In this document: in pieces, positions 51,027 to 59,991 of the stretch
Layout of the letters: each line of letters begins with the position of its first letter
Position numbering within the stretch: position 1 is the stretch's first letter
From: JAWVFM01 sp038237625
GTDB lineage: Bacteria > Actinomycetota > Thermoleophilia > Solirubrobacterales > 70-9
NCBI GenBank assembly: GCA_038237625.1
Contig: JBBRYM010000014.1
Span: 1 to 64,000, forward strand
Reading direction: 5' to 3'
DNA: 64,000 nucleotides
Position numbers and translations under genes: made by a program
Notes under the pieces: generated by a model
Told to the model about the DNA's origin: nothing
Databases searched by the model: none
Seen by the model: the letters and a program-made list of their open reading frames with translations, nothing else

Positions 51027-52097
51027 ATGGCGCCGCAGCTAGGCATCTCCCTCGGCTACTGGGGCATCGGCCCCCGCGGCGACGAGGCGCTCGAGATCGT
51101 CAGGGCGGCCGAGGGCGCCGGCTACGACTCCGTGTGGGTTGCCGAGTCGTACGGGTCGGATGTCGTCAGCGTTCTCGCCTGGCTGGCTGCGCAGACCGAG
51201 ACGATCGGCCTCGGGGCGGCGATCATGCAGGTGCCGGCTCGCCCTCCCGCGGCGGCCGCCATGGCCGGCGCGACGATCGACGCCCTCTCGGGCGGCCGCT
51301 TCCTCTTCGGCTTCGGCCCCTCGGGCCCCCAGGTATCGGAGGGCTGGTACGGGATCGACTACGCCAAGCCGTGGGGCCGCACCCGCGAGTACGTGGAGGT
51401 CGTTCGCAAGATCATCGCCCGCGAGGGCCCGCTCGAGCACCACGGCGAGCACTACGACCTGCCGCTGACCGGCGGTAGCTCCGGCCAGGCGAAGGCGCTG
51501 AAGCTGAACTTCCACCCGATTCGCAACGAGATTCCGGTGTTTCTCGGGGCGATCGGCCGCAAGTCGGTACAGCTAGCCGCCGAGATCGCCGACGGCTGGA
51601 TCCCGATTTTCTTCGACATCGAGTCGTTCGAGGAGGCCTGGGGGGAGAGCCTGGAAGCCGGCTTCGCCAAGAGCGGGCGCACCCGAGCCGATCTGGAGGT
51701 CTCGCCGCAGGTCCAGGTGGCGATCGACGGCGATAGCGAGGCCGCCCGTGCCATCGTGAAGGCGGGCCTGCTTCTCTACCTCGGCGGCATGGGCAGCCGC
51801 AAGGTCAACTTCTACGTCGACCTCGCGCACCGCTTCGGTTACGGCGAGGCAGCCGACGAGGTCCAGTCGCTCTACCAGGACGGCAAGCGCGAGGAGGCCT
51901 ACGCAGCAATCCCGGACGAGATGGTGGCCGCCACCTCGCTGATCGGCACGGAGGCCGAAGTCGCCGAGCGGCTCGAGCGCTTCGCCGCGGCGGGCATCGA
52001 CCGCCTGGTCGTCACCCCGGTACAGCCCGACCTCGGCGAACGCCTGCACACCATCGAACGCCTCGCTGCGCTGCGCGGCGCGCTGGCGCCGGCCTGA
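51027..52097 (+). CDS. LLM-class flavin/F420-dependent oxidoreductase
   Basis: This is a 356-residue luciferase-like TIM-barrel oxidoreductase. GYDSVWVAESYGSD, the LSGGRFLFGFGPSGPQVSEGWYG segment and PVFLGAIGRKSVQLAAEIADGWIPIFF are typical of actinobacterial F420-dependent members rather than FMN luciferases. The hydride donor would be reduced F420 and the substrate is unknown. TAGGCT (51012-51017) lies 9 bases before the ATG with no ribosome site. Confidence 0.85.
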   Translation: MAPQLGISLGYWGIGPRGDEALEIVRAAEGAGYDSVWVAESYGSDVVSVLAWLAAQTETIGLGAAIMQVPARPPAAAAMAGATIDALSGGRFLFGFGPSGPQVSEGWYGIDYAKPWGRTREYVEVVRKIIAREGPLEHHGEHYDLPLTGGSSGQAKALKLNFHPIRNEIPVFLGAIGRKSVQLAAEIADGWIPIFFDIESFEEAWGESLEAGFAKSGRTRADLEVSPQVQVAIDGDSEAARAIVKAGLLLYLGGMGSRKVNFYVDLAHRFGYGEAADEVQSLYQDGKREEAYAAIPDEMVAATSLIGTEAEVAERLERFAAAGIDRLVVTPVQPDLGERLHTIERLAALRGALAPA

Positions 52098-52143
52098 GCG
52101 CCCGCCCGAGGCTTTCGTCTAGGCTGCCGCGGCTAATCCTGGG

Positions 52144-53271
52144 ATGAATGTCGGGGTTCCAAAAGAATCGGTCGAGGGCGAGCGCCGGGTGGCGATCGTC
52201 CCCGACGTCGCCAAGTCGCTTGGCGAAAATGAGGTCGGTGCGACGGTCGAGTCCGGTGCCGGCGAGGGCTCCGGACACCCCGATTCCGAGTACTCGGACG
52301 CCGGTGCCACCGTCGTCGGATCGGCCCAGGACGCCTGGGGGGCCGAGGTCGTCGCCCACGTCGCCGTGCCGAGGATGGACGAGATCGGCAAGCTCAGCTC
52401 CGGGCAGGTACTGATCGGCCATCTGGCGCCGCTGACTTCGGCGGAGACGAACAAGGCCCTGGCCTCCGCCGGGGTCACGAGCTTCGCGATGGAATCGATC
52501 CCGCGGATCACCCGCGCGCAGTCGATGGACGCGCTCTCCTCGCAGGCCAACGTCGCGGGCTACGCCGCGACGCTCCTCGCGGCTCGCGAGGCCGGGCGGT
52601 TCTTTCCGATGATGACCACCGCGGCCGGCACGGTTGCGCCGGCGAAGGTCCTGGTGCTTGGCGCCGGCGTTGCCGGCCTGCAGGCGATCGCCACCGCCAA
52701 GCGGCTCGGGGCAGTTGTCAGCGGCTTCGACATCCGTCGGGCCGCCTGGGAGCAGATCAAGAGCCTCGGCGGCAGACCGCTGGAGCTGGACTTCATCCCC
52801 GACGCCGAGGGCGAGGGCGGCTACGCCAGGCCGCTGACCGACGAGGAGAACGAGCAGGTCCGCGAGGCGCTCGCCGAGAACGCGAAGCGCCAGGACGTGA
52901 TCATCACGACGGCGCAGATCCCCGGCCGCCCGGCGCCCACGCTCATCACGGCCGAAGCGGTGCGCGGCATGCAGACGGGATCGGTGATCGTCGATCTCGC
53001 GGCGGATTCCGGCGGCAACTGCGAGCTTTCGAAGCCCGGTGAGACCGTCGTTGAGGGAGGAGTGAAGGTCATCGGCCCCTCCAACCTTGCGAGCGCGATG
53101 GCCACGCACGCCTCGCAGCTCTACGCCAAGAACATCGAGAACCTCCTTGGTCTCTTGGTAAGCGAGGACGGCAAGCTCAGCCTGAACTTCGACGACGAGA
53201 TCATCGCCGCGGCCTGCATCACGCACGAGGGCAAGATCCGCAACGAGCGCGCGGCTGGAGCAGGTGGGTGA
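52144..53271 (+). CDS. pntAA: proton-translocating NAD(P) transhydrogenase, NAD-binding subunit
   Basis: This is the 375-residue domain I protein of the three-subunit transhydrogenase, binding NAD(H). It begins with GVPKESVEGERRVAIVPD, has the Rossmann GAGVAGLQAIATAKRLGA around residue 175, and ends near residue 350 with a helical region. No membrane segment is present: those are in the next two genes, as in Rhodospirillum rubrum. The complex uses the proton gradient to make NADPH from NADH. Between this gene and pntAB lie 61 bases that hold a CCGAAAG hairpin repeat. Confidence 0.95.
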   Translation: MNVGVPKESVEGERRVAIVPDVAKSLGENEVGATVESGAGEGSGHPDSEYSDAGATVVGSAQDAWGAEVVAHVAVPRMDEIGKLSSGQVLIGHLAPLTSAETNKALASAGVTSFAMESIPRITRAQSMDALSSQANVAGYAATLLAAREAGRFFPMMTTAAGTVAPAKVLVLGAGVAGLQAIATAKRLGAVVSGFDIRRAAWEQIKSLGGRPLELDFIPDAEGEGGYARPLTDEENEQVREALAENAKRQDVIITTAQIPGRPAPTLITAEAVRGMQTGSVIVDLAADSGGNCELSKPGETVVEGGVKVIGPSNLASAMATHASQLYAKNIENLLGLLVSEDGKLSLNFDDEIIAAACITHEGKIRNERAAGAGG

Positions 53272-53325
53272 TGAGGTGCTTTAGCGCCGAAAGAGGCGTG
53301 TCAGGCGGCGAAGCCGCCGCAGAGG
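53272..53325 (+). repeat. CCGAAAG hairpin repeat, copy C, inside the pnt operon
   Basis: Hairpin 1 is GGTGC-TTTA-GCGCC (53275-53288, one G-U pair), followed by GAAAGAGGCGTGTCA. Hairpin 2 is GGCGGC-GAA-GCCGCC (53304-53318), then GCAGAG. It begins 1 base after the pntAA stop and ends next to the GAGGG ribosome site of pntAB. Confidence 0.75.
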
Positions 53326-53332
53326 GTTGCTC

Positions 53333-53644
53333 ATGACCCTGATCACCGAGATCACGATCTTTGTGCTCGCTGCCTTCGTCGGCTTCGAGGTGATCGCGAA
53401 GGTGCCGACGATGTTGCACACCCCACTCATGTCGCAGACGAACGCGATCCACGGCATCGTCCTGCTGGGCGGCCTGATCGTGGTGGGCCTCTCCAACGAC
53501 CTGCTCGACGAGGTCATCGGCACGATCGCGATCGCCTTCGGGACGATCAACATCGTCGGCGGGTTCATGGTCACGGACCGGATGCTCGGCATGTTCGTGC
53601 GGAAACCAAAGCCCGACGAATCTCCCGGCGAGGCCGAGAAGTGA
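53333..53644 (+). CDS. pntAB: transhydrogenase small membrane subunit
   Basis: The 103-residue protein has three membrane helices (about 3-23, 33-53, 58-80), the first part of the proton channel. VGFEVIAKVPTMLHTPLMSQTNAIHGIV, with the conserved His-Thr-Pro-Leu segment, identifies it. ATG 53333 has GAGGG 7 bases before it; a TTG two codons upstream is less likely. Its end overlaps pntB (GTGA). Confidence 0.93.
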   Translation: MTLITEITIFVLAAFVGFEVIAKVPTMLHTPLMSQTNAIHGIVLLGGLIVVGLSNDLLDEVIGTIAIAFGTINIVGGFMVTDRMLGMFVRKPKPDESPGEAEK

Positions 53645-55062
53645 GCGCGCTCGCGGTCCTCAACCCCACCGCGGCGGGGACCCAGCTCCTCTACATCGCC
53701 GCCTTCTCGCTCTTTATCTACGGCATCCGGCAGGGCACCCATCCCACCACTGCGAAGCAGGGCAACCAGATCGCCGCCGGCGGCATGGTCATCGCGGTCG
53801 TCACGACCCTGCTGCTGGACGGCATCGGCAACTGGGGCCTGATCGCCACCGGCCTGGCGATCGGCGGCGCCGTGGGGGTCGTCGCCTCGCAGCGAGTGCA
53901 GATGACCGAGATGCCGCAGATGGTCGCTCTCTACAACGGCGTCGGGGGCGGGGCGGTCGCTCTGATCGCCTGGTCTGAGTTTCGCCACGACCTCTCGCTG
54001 GGCGGATCGATCCCCCTCGACACCTTCGTCCCGACCCTGTTTTCGATGGTGGTCGGCTCGATCTCCTTCTGGGGGTCGAACATCGCCTTCGGCAAGCTCC
54101 AGGGGCTGATCTCGGGCCAGCCGGTAAAGGTGCCCGGCCAGCAGGTGCTGAACGCCCTGCTGGTAGTCGGAATCGTCGCCGGCTGCATAGTCCTGGGGCT
54201 CGACCACGACTCCGGCCCCCCCCAGGGCCTCTTCGTCGGGGTCCTCATCGCCGCCGCCGTCCTCGGCAACCTCTTCGTTCTGCCGATCGGCGGCGCGGAC
54301 ATGCCCGTCGTGATCTCACTGCTGAACGCGTTCACGGGGCTTTCCGCCGCGGCCGCCGGAATTGCGCTCGACAACGTCGCGCTGATCGTGGCCGGCACGC
54401 TCGTCGGCTCATCGGGAACCATCCTCACCCTGGAGATGGCGACGGCGATGAACCGCTCCGTCGCAAACGTGCTCTTCGCCGGTTTCGGGGCGTTACCGGA
54501 GGGCGCCGTGGCCGGCGGCGGGGAGGACCGCCCGGTCACTTCGATCGGGGCGCAGGACGCCGCGATCAAGCTCGCGTACGCCGACTCCGTCGTTTTCGTG
54601 CCCGGCTACGGCATGGCGGTCGCGCAGGCCCAGCACGCCGTCAAGGAGCTCGCCAACGAGCTCGAGAAGAAGGGCGTGCAGGTCAACTACGCGATTCATC
54701 CCGTCGCGGGGCGGATGCCCGGCCACATGAACGTCTTGCTCGCGGAGGCCGACGTTCCCTACGAGCAGCTGCGCGAGATGGAGGAGATCAACCCGGAGAT
54801 GCCGCAGACCGACGTCGCGGTCGTCATCGGCGCCAACGACGTGACCAACCCCGCGGCCAAGGACGATCCGGACAGCCCGATTGCGGGGATGCCGATCATC
54901 GAGGTCAACCAGGCCCACGAGGTGATCGTCATCAAGCGCTCGCTCTCACCCGGCTTTGCCGGCATCGACAACGACCTCTTCTACCAGCCCAACACCTCGA
55001 TGCTGTTCGCCGACGCCAAGCAGGCGGCGGCGGACATAGCGGGCGAGGTCGGCGAGCTGTAG
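53641..55062 (+). CDS. pntB: transhydrogenase beta subunit
   Basis: This is a 473-residue subunit with about nine helices (1-265) that complete the proton path, and a C-terminal NADP-binding domain (about 300-473). FVPGYGMAVAQAQHAVKEL, HPVAGRMPGHMNVLLAEADVPY and ANDVTNPAAKDD are the dIII landmarks. It starts with GTG overlapping pntAB. The three pnt genes form one operon; transcription probably ends in the 116-base gap before the convergent lapA-domain gene, which holds a TCCTCG-C-CGAGGA palindrome at 55099-55111. Confidence 0.96.
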   Translation: MSALAVLNPTAAGTQLLYIAAFSLFIYGIRQGTHPTTAKQGNQIAAGGMVIAVVTTLLLDGIGNWGLIATGLAIGGAVGVVASQRVQMTEMPQMVALYNGVGGGAVALIAWSEFRHDLSLGGSIPLDTFVPTLFSMVVGSISFWGSNIAFGKLQGLISGQPVKVPGQQVLNALLVVGIVAGCIVLGLDHDSGPPQGLFVGVLIAAAVLGNLFVLPIGGADMPVVISLLNAFTGLSAAAAGIALDNVALIVAGTLVGSSGTILTLEMATAMNRSVANVLFAGFGALPEGAVAGGGEDRPVTSIGAQDAAIKLAYADSVVFVPGYGMAVAQAQHAVKELANELEKKGVQVNYAIHPVAGRMPGHMNVLLAEADVPYEQLREMEEINPEMPQTDVAVVIGANDVTNPAAKDDPDSPIAGMPIIEVNQAHEVIVIKRSLSPGFAGIDNDLFYQPNTSMLFADAKQAAADIAGEVGEL

Positions 55063-55178
55063 CTAGGCCGGCCGGTCCCGCATAGAGTGCCTGGCCGGTC
55101 CTCGCCGAGGATGCCGTTGGGAACAGCGGCCTCCCGTGGCGCAGCTCAGCCTCTATAAGAGCGGCAAGTCAGAGCTTC

Positions 55179-55493
55179 TCATTCAGCTCCCCCGTCGGTT
55201 TGCTTGATTCTCGGTTGCCGCACCCGCGGCACCAGCCACCCGATCAGCACGCCGAGCACCACCGCGATCAGCAAGGCGAAGATCAGCGGGGTCTGGGTCT
55301 TGGCGAAGAAGAAGTGGACCTCCACCTTCTGCGAGTTCTGGGCGACGAAGATGATCAGCAGCAGCACGATCGTGCCGATTGCCCAATGCTTCCAGTTCGT
55401 CCCGCCGCTCTTCAGGGGCGGCAGGGGGTCCGAGCCGGGTGATCGCTGAACTTCCACGATCGCGACTCTAACCCCTGACGTTGCGTCAATCAC
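55179..55493 (-). CDS. LapA-domain (DUF1049) membrane protein
   Basis: The 104-residue protein has two helices (about 35-53 and 65-88) around the FVAQNSQKVEVHFFFAKTQTPL region typical of the LapA_dom/DUF1049 family, once called lipopolysaccharide assembly. In Gram-positive bacteria its role is unclear. The start is either GTG 55493 or a later codon, because the first 20 residues look variable. Confidence 0.72.
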   Translation of the reverse strand: MIDATSGVRVAIVEVQRSPGSDPLPPLKSGGTNWKHWAIGTIVLLLIIFVAQNSQKVEVHFFFAKTQTPLIFALLIAVVLGVLIGWLVPRVRQPRIKQTDGGAE

Positions 55494-55523
55494 ATGCGCG
55501 GAGCCCGCTCCTAGCTTGGCTTC

Positions 55524-56435
55524 GTGGTTTCCACATCATCGATTCGCTCGCAGGATGGGCAGAGCTCGGTGGAGTGGGTGGGGCTCGTCTCTCTCGTCGG
55601 GGCAGCGATCCTCGCCATCCTCGCGGTCTTCGCCGGGCGAGCTCCTGGCGTTGGTTTGGCGCGAGCCATTGCGGCGAAGATCGTGTGCGCGGCAGGGGTG
55701 GGGGAGGGCTGCGCGGCCGCGATCGCGGATCCGCTGACGGCGGCCTACGGGGAACTGACGGCGAAGCTCGTTCGCGACGACGCGCCGCGCCTTGTCTACG
55801 AGGCCGACTCGAGCGCGCTTCCGGTCGACTTCCGGAGCTGCCGGGGATCGATTTGCGGCAATGGCCCCCGATCCGGCGCGGTGACGAAGTCGAACACCGG
55901 CGCGCCGGCGACGGCATTCGTGCACGTCGTCGACTGTAGGCCGGACGCGATCGCCACAACCGAGCGCGCTGGCTTTGACTGTGGCGACGGGCGCGCCGGC
56001 AACCTCTACGTGCAGTACTGGCTCTACTACGAGGACTCGACCAGCCTGCGAAATCTGCCGGGAGGCGTCGGCTTCCACCAGGACGATTGGGAGAGCTTCG
56101 ACGTTCGTATCACCCCCGACGGCGTTGCCAATCGCGCGAGCTCCCACCACGGCTACAACTACGACGGCGGCGTCGGGAGCTGGCTCTCCGACGCAGGCAT
56201 CGTCCACCGCTCCGCCTGGGGTGCTGCGACCGGCACCGAGTACGTCTCCGGCGGCAGCCACGCAGGCCACGTCCACGAGGACGGCCCGCCCTCGCTCGAG
56301 CGCTGGACTCCAGCCGGCGCGCTCCAGCTGATACCGATCGAGTCGCTGTCGCGCGCCGCGCGCCGAACGCGCTTCGCCATCGACGCCCCGTGGCGCAAGG
56401 ACGTCTACCGCGACCCGGAGAGCGAGGGGACGTGA
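55524..56435 (+). CDS. prepilin-like exported protein with conserved C-terminal domain
   Basis: The 303-residue protein begins SIRSQDGQSSVEWVGLVSLVG, a class III (Flp/TadE-type) leader: cleavage after Gly would leave a Gln start with Glu at position 5, before a hydrophobic helix (17-40). The extracytoplasmic part is Cys-containing and ends with a well-structured block YVQYWLYYEDSTS, then HQDDWESFDVRITPDG and RASSHHGYNYDGG, with several His and Asp residues that may bind metal. The family is not named. TAGCTT lies 6 bases before the GTG. No tad secretion genes are in the window. Confidence 0.6.
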   Translation: MVSTSSIRSQDGQSSVEWVGLVSLVGAAILAILAVFAGRAPGVGLARAIAAKIVCAAGVGEGCAAAIADPLTAAYGELTAKLVRDDAPRLVYEADSSALPVDFRSCRGSICGNGPRSGAVTKSNTGAPATAFVHVVDCRPDAIATTERAGFDCGDGRAGNLYVQYWLYYEDSTSLRNLPGGVGFHQDDWESFDVRITPDGVANRASSHHGYNYDGGVGSWLSDAGIVHRSAWGAATGTEYVSGGSHAGHVHEDGPPSLERWTPAGALQLIPIESLSRAARRTRFAIDAPWRKDVYRDPESEGT

Positions 56436-56493
56436 GGGACGAGACCCAGGCGCTCTTGCGGGGGTCGCATCGACTCTCTACTGTCGTCCGTAG

Positions 56494-57744
56494 GTGCAGG
56501 GGAATTCATGGGTCGACACCCCACGTCCGGCGCGCCGCCGGCTGCTCGCGTGGCCGTTGGTGCTGGCTATCGCCTGCGCGGTGGCCAGCCCACTGACAGC
56601 GAGAGCTGAGCTGCGCGGCGGCGGGGTGGGACTTCCGGGAAGTGGGCACCACCACCACGGCAGAGGCGCAGCGGACCCGGTTTTCGCCGGTCAGGGAATG
56701 TGGATCTGGTACGTCGGCGCTTCTAATCACGGCAAGGTTGGTTCGATCATCCGCAAGGCGAAGAGCCATGGAATCCGGACGCTCTTCATCAAGAGCGCAG
56801 ACGGCCGCAACCGCTGGAGCCAGTTCTCGCCCGCCCTCGTCAGCAAGCTTCACGCCGCCCACCTGAACGTCTGCGGCTGGCAATTCGTCTACGGAACCAG
56901 TCCGAAGGCCGAGGCGGTCGCCGGGGCTCAGGCCAAGCGCGATGGCGCGGACTGCATGATCATCGACGCCGAGTCGGCGTACGAGGGACGCTACGCGGAG
57001 GCCGTCACCTACGTCTCAGAGCTCCGCAAGCTCGTCGGCAATCGCTATCCGCTCGGGCTTGCCGGCTTCCCCTATGTCGACTACCACCCGGCCTTTCCCT
57101 ACTCGGTTTTCCTCGGCCCCGGCGGCGCCCGGCAGAACTTGCCGCAGCTCTACTGGCACACGATCGGCACCAGCGTCGCCACCGGCTACCTGCACACGTA
57201 TCTCTTCAACCGCATCTATGGTCGCCCGATCGAGCCGCTCGGCCAGACCTACGCCGACCCGCCCGCTCGCGAGGTGAAGCTGTTTCGACGCTACGCGCGG
57301 GCGTATCGCATGACCGGGCTTTCCTGGTGGGACTGGCAGGAGACAGCCCCCGGGTCGTGGCGGGCGATTGGAAAGCGCCATCTCAACCGGATGATTGCCA
57401 TCGATCGCAGCGAGCTCTACCCGACGCTGGGCCACAGGGCGACGGGCGATCCCGTGGTGTGGGCTCAGGAGCACCTGAACGGCGCCGGCTACGGCGTCAA
57501 GGTGAGTGGCAAGCTGAACGTGGAGACCTCGGATGCGCTCACCAGGTTCCAGCACCGGGTCGGGATCGCTCGCACAGGCATCCTCGACAGCGCAACGTGG
57601 AAACGACTCCTGAGGGTGCGGCCGCAGATGGTCGACTGGGCCCGCCATTCCGGCAAGTCCGCGGCCGCCTCCGCGCCGGCTTCGGCAAGTCTCGGCCCGG
57701 TTCGCAACGAGATCCCGGGCAGGCTCGGCGCCGCTCATAGATAA
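56494..57744 (+). CDS. exported peptidoglycan-binding protein with glycosidase-like barrel
   Basis: The 416-residue protein has an N-terminal signal segment (LLAWPLVLAIACAVASPLTARA), a His-rich linker (GHHHHG) and a middle domain (about 65-330). That domain shows FIKSADGRNRWSQF, DCMIIDAESAYEG and LGLAGFPYVDYHPAFPYSVF, resembling TIM-barrel glycosidases of the DUF1906/GH25 type, with the acidic DAES as candidate catalytic site. A PG_binding_1 domain follows (about 335-385: VVWAQEHLNGAGYGVKVSGKL). It is probably a cell-wall hydrolase. TACTGT lies 9 bases before the GTG. A Ser/Thr kinase gene follows. Confidence 0.72.
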   Translation: MQGNSWVDTPRPARRRLLAWPLVLAIACAVASPLTARAELRGGGVGLPGSGHHHHGRGAADPVFAGQGMWIWYVGASNHGKVGSIIRKAKSHGIRTLFIKSADGRNRWSQFSPALVSKLHAAHLNVCGWQFVYGTSPKAEAVAGAQAKRDGADCMIIDAESAYEGRYAEAVTYVSELRKLVGNRYPLGLAGFPYVDYHPAFPYSVFLGPGGARQNLPQLYWHTIGTSVATGYLHTYLFNRIYGRPIEPLGQTYADPPAREVKLFRRYARAYRMTGLSWWDWQETAPGSWRAIGKRHLNRMIAIDRSELYPTLGHRATGDPVVWAQEHLNGAGYGVKVSGKLNVETSDALTRFQHRVGIARTGILDSATWKRLLRVRPQMVDWARHSGKSAAASAPASASLGPVRNEIPGRLGAAHR

Positions 57745-57794
57745 TCGCCCAGTGGCCGTCACTTCCGGCGAAACGTTGTGGGGAGCCCCGCTAA

Positions 57795-59939
57795 ATGGCG
57801 GAGCTTGAAGTCGGCTCGGTCTTTGCCGGCCATCGCATAGAGGGGATCGCCGGTCGCGGTGGCATGGGCGTCGTTTATCGCGCGACGCATCTGGCGCTCG
57901 ACCATGTCGTCGCCATGAAGGTCATCTCGGCCGGCCTTGCCGGCGACGAGGTGTTCCGCGAGCGCTTTCGCAGCGAGTCGCGCATCGCCGTCTCGATCCG
58001 ACACCCGAACGTGGTCCCGATCCATCACGCCGGCGAGGAGAACGGACTGATCTTCGTGACGATGGACCTGATCGAGGGCACGGACCTGCGCCGCCTGATC
58101 AACAAGGAGGGCAAGCTCGAGCCAAAGCGCGCTGTCGACCTGATTCGCCAAGCCGCCGCGGCGCTCGACGCGGCCCACTCGAAGGGCCTCGTACACCGCG
58201 ACGTCAAGCCGGGCAACATCCTGCTCGAGGAGCGGCCCGAGGGCGAGCACGCCTACCTCACCGACTTTGGCCTCACCAAGAGGATCGAGGCCACGAGCGG
58301 CGTTACCGCCACGGGAGCGTTCGTAGGCACCCTCGACTACGTCGCGCCCGAGCAGATCAAGGGCGCCCGCACCGACGCGCGCACCGACGTCTACGCGTTG
58401 GGCTGCGTGCTCTACGAGCTACTCACCGGCCAGCCGCCCTTCGCCACGCAGGAGGAGAAGGTGGCGAAGATCTACGCCCATCTCCAGGAGGAACCGCCAC
58501 CGCTCCTCGCTCGCGGCCGGGGCCTTCCAGAGGACCTCGACGAGGTCGTCGTCCGGGCCCTCTCGAAGGAGCCGGGCGATCGCTTCCCCTCGGCCGGCGA
58601 CCTCGCTCGCGCCGCCGGGGCTGCGCTCGAGTCGAAGCCTGTCGCCGTCGCCGAGCACACCGTTGCGGTCGGCGCCGCCGCGCCCGACAGCGACCCGGCT
58701 CTGCCGGATGCCACCGAGGCCGCCTCGCCGCCGTCCGGCGCGATCGCAGACGTCACCGTGGCCAGCGAACCGGACGATGCGGTCGCTGCTGCCGGGGCCG
58801 CTTCGGCCAAGCCGCCCGGCCCGCGCTCGGCCGAGACGGTCGCAGCGCCGAAGCCCAGGGGCCGCGAGGGATCGCGGATCCCGGGGACACCGGCAGTGCT
58901 CCTGGGCTTGGTCACGCTCGTGGTGGCTGTCGTGGCCGTGGCGGCGATCTCTTCGGGGGGAGGCAGCAGCTCGAGCACGACCACTCCGAGCCAGCCTGCG
59001 AACACCCCACGGCCCAAACCGGTCGACGCCGTCGGAGCCGGCTTTACGCCCGTCGCCGGGACGCCGGTGAACCTCGTCGACGGGGCGGACGTGCCCGGCG
59101 TGTGGGTGGCCAATCGTCTCAACGACACCGTCGTGCGCGTTGACCCCAACAATGGAAACGCCGGACCGGCGATCGCGGTGGGATCGAAGCCCGAGGGCAT
59201 CGCGACCGGTGCCGGCGCGGTCTGGGTTGCGAACGCCGGCGACGGGACGCTTCAGAAGATCGAGCCGTCGGGGACGGGCGGGACCCCCGGAGCGCCGATT
59301 ACCGTCGGAAGCGACCCGCGCGCGGTGGCGTTCGGCGATGGTTTCGTGTGGGTCGCCAACAGCGGCAGCAACTCGATCTCGAAGATCGACCCGACCACCA
59401 GCTCCGTCGTTGGCAAGGTCGACACAGGGACCGAGCCGCATGGCCTCGTGGTCGACAACGGGTTCCTTTATGTCGTCAACCGCGGAGATGCCGGCGGCAA
59501 CGGCAGCGTCTGGAAGATCAACGACAAAACCGGACAGATGGAGAACCAGGGCTCCGTCGGCGTAAATCCCAAGGAGATCACAGTCGCCAACGGCAAGGTG
59601 TGGGTCACCAACACGGACCAAGGCACGGTCTCGGTCCTCGATCCAGATTCGCTGAAGCCGCAGAGCACCATCCAGTTGCTGCCCGCCAGCTCGCCTCGCG
59701 GGATCACGGCGGGATTCGGGTCCATCTGGGTCGCGTTGGGCACGCTCGGCCGGGTGGGGCGCATCGACCCGGCTAGGGAAGAGCTCCTGCAGAGGCTTCA
59801 CCTTCGAAAGAGCAAGACCGCGAAGGTCATCGACGCCGACGGCATCAGCGCGGGCCCGGGGGGCGTCTGGGTCACCAACGGCCTCTCCGGGGGGATCAGT
59901 CGCGTCAACCCCACCCCCACGAACAACCAGCCGAAATAG
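57795..59939 (+). CDS. transmembrane Ser/Thr protein kinase with extracellular beta-propeller
   Basis: This is a 714-residue PknB-type kinase. Kinase domain 10-270: GRGGMGVVYRA (20-30), Lys42, HRD at 134-136 (LVHRDVKPGNILL), DFG at 157-159 and the APEQ segment. A Pro/Ala-rich juxtamembrane region leads to one helix (about 360-382, AVLLGLVTLVVAVVAVAAI). Outside the membrane are six to seven repeats such as VWVANSGSNSISKIDP and VWVTNTDQGTVSVLDP, forming a YncE/virginiamycin-B-lyase-like propeller that replaces the usual PASTA repeats. The gene is convergent with an FHA-HTH gene and downstream of a cell-wall protein gene. Confidence 0.92.
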   Translation: MAELEVGSVFAGHRIEGIAGRGGMGVVYRATHLALDHVVAMKVISAGLAGDEVFRERFRSESRIAVSIRHPNVVPIHHAGEENGLIFVTMDLIEGTDLRRLINKEGKLEPKRAVDLIRQAAAALDAAHSKGLVHRDVKPGNILLEERPEGEHAYLTDFGLTKRIEATSGVTATGAFVGTLDYVAPEQIKGARTDARTDVYALGCVLYELLTGQPPFATQEEKVAKIYAHLQEEPPPLLARGRGLPEDLDEVVVRALSKEPGDRFPSAGDLARAAGAALESKPVAVAEHTVAVGAAAPDSDPALPDATEAASPPSGAIADVTVASEPDDAVAAAGAASAKPPGPRSAETVAAPKPRGREGSRIPGTPAVLLGLVTLVVAVVAVAAISSGGGSSSSTTTPSQPANTPRPKPVDAVGAGFTPVAGTPVNLVDGADVPGVWVANRLNDTVVRVDPNNGNAGPAIAVGSKPEGIATGAGAVWVANAGDGTLQKIEPSGTGGTPGAPITVGSDPRAVAFGDGFVWVANSGSNSISKIDPTTSSVVGKVDTGTEPHGLVVDNGFLYVVNRGDAGGNGSVWKINDKTGQMENQGSVGVNPKEITVANGKVWVTNTDQGTVSVLDPDSLKPQSTIQLLPASSPRGITAGFGSIWVALGTLGRVGRIDPAREELLQRLHLRKSKTAKVIDADGISAGPGGVWVTNGLSGGISRVNPTPTNNQPK

Positions 59940-59947
59940 TCGCGCCC

Positions 59948-59984
59948 TGGCGCTTTATTCCCGCATAGCGGGGACAAAGCGCCA
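59948..59984. terminator. two-tier hairpin between convergent genes
   Basis: An outer stem TGGCGCTTT/AAAGCGCCA (9 bp) and an inner stem CCCGC-ATA-GCGGG form one structure in the kinase/FHA intergenic region. It is symmetrical enough to work in both directions. The same layout (TGGCGCTTTA, inner hairpin, GCGCCA) occurs at 15467-15503. Confidence 0.65.
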
Positions 59985-59991
59985 ATCGCCG

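Noticed and set aside
55130..55178. tRNA-like stretch (GGCGCAGCTCAG ... AGAGCG) between pntB and the lapA-domain gene
   Set aside because: It resembles an acceptor/D-arm, but there is no anticodon stem that pairs and no T-arm (no GGTTCGA-type sequence), so it is not a tRNA gene; a remnant cannot be shown.
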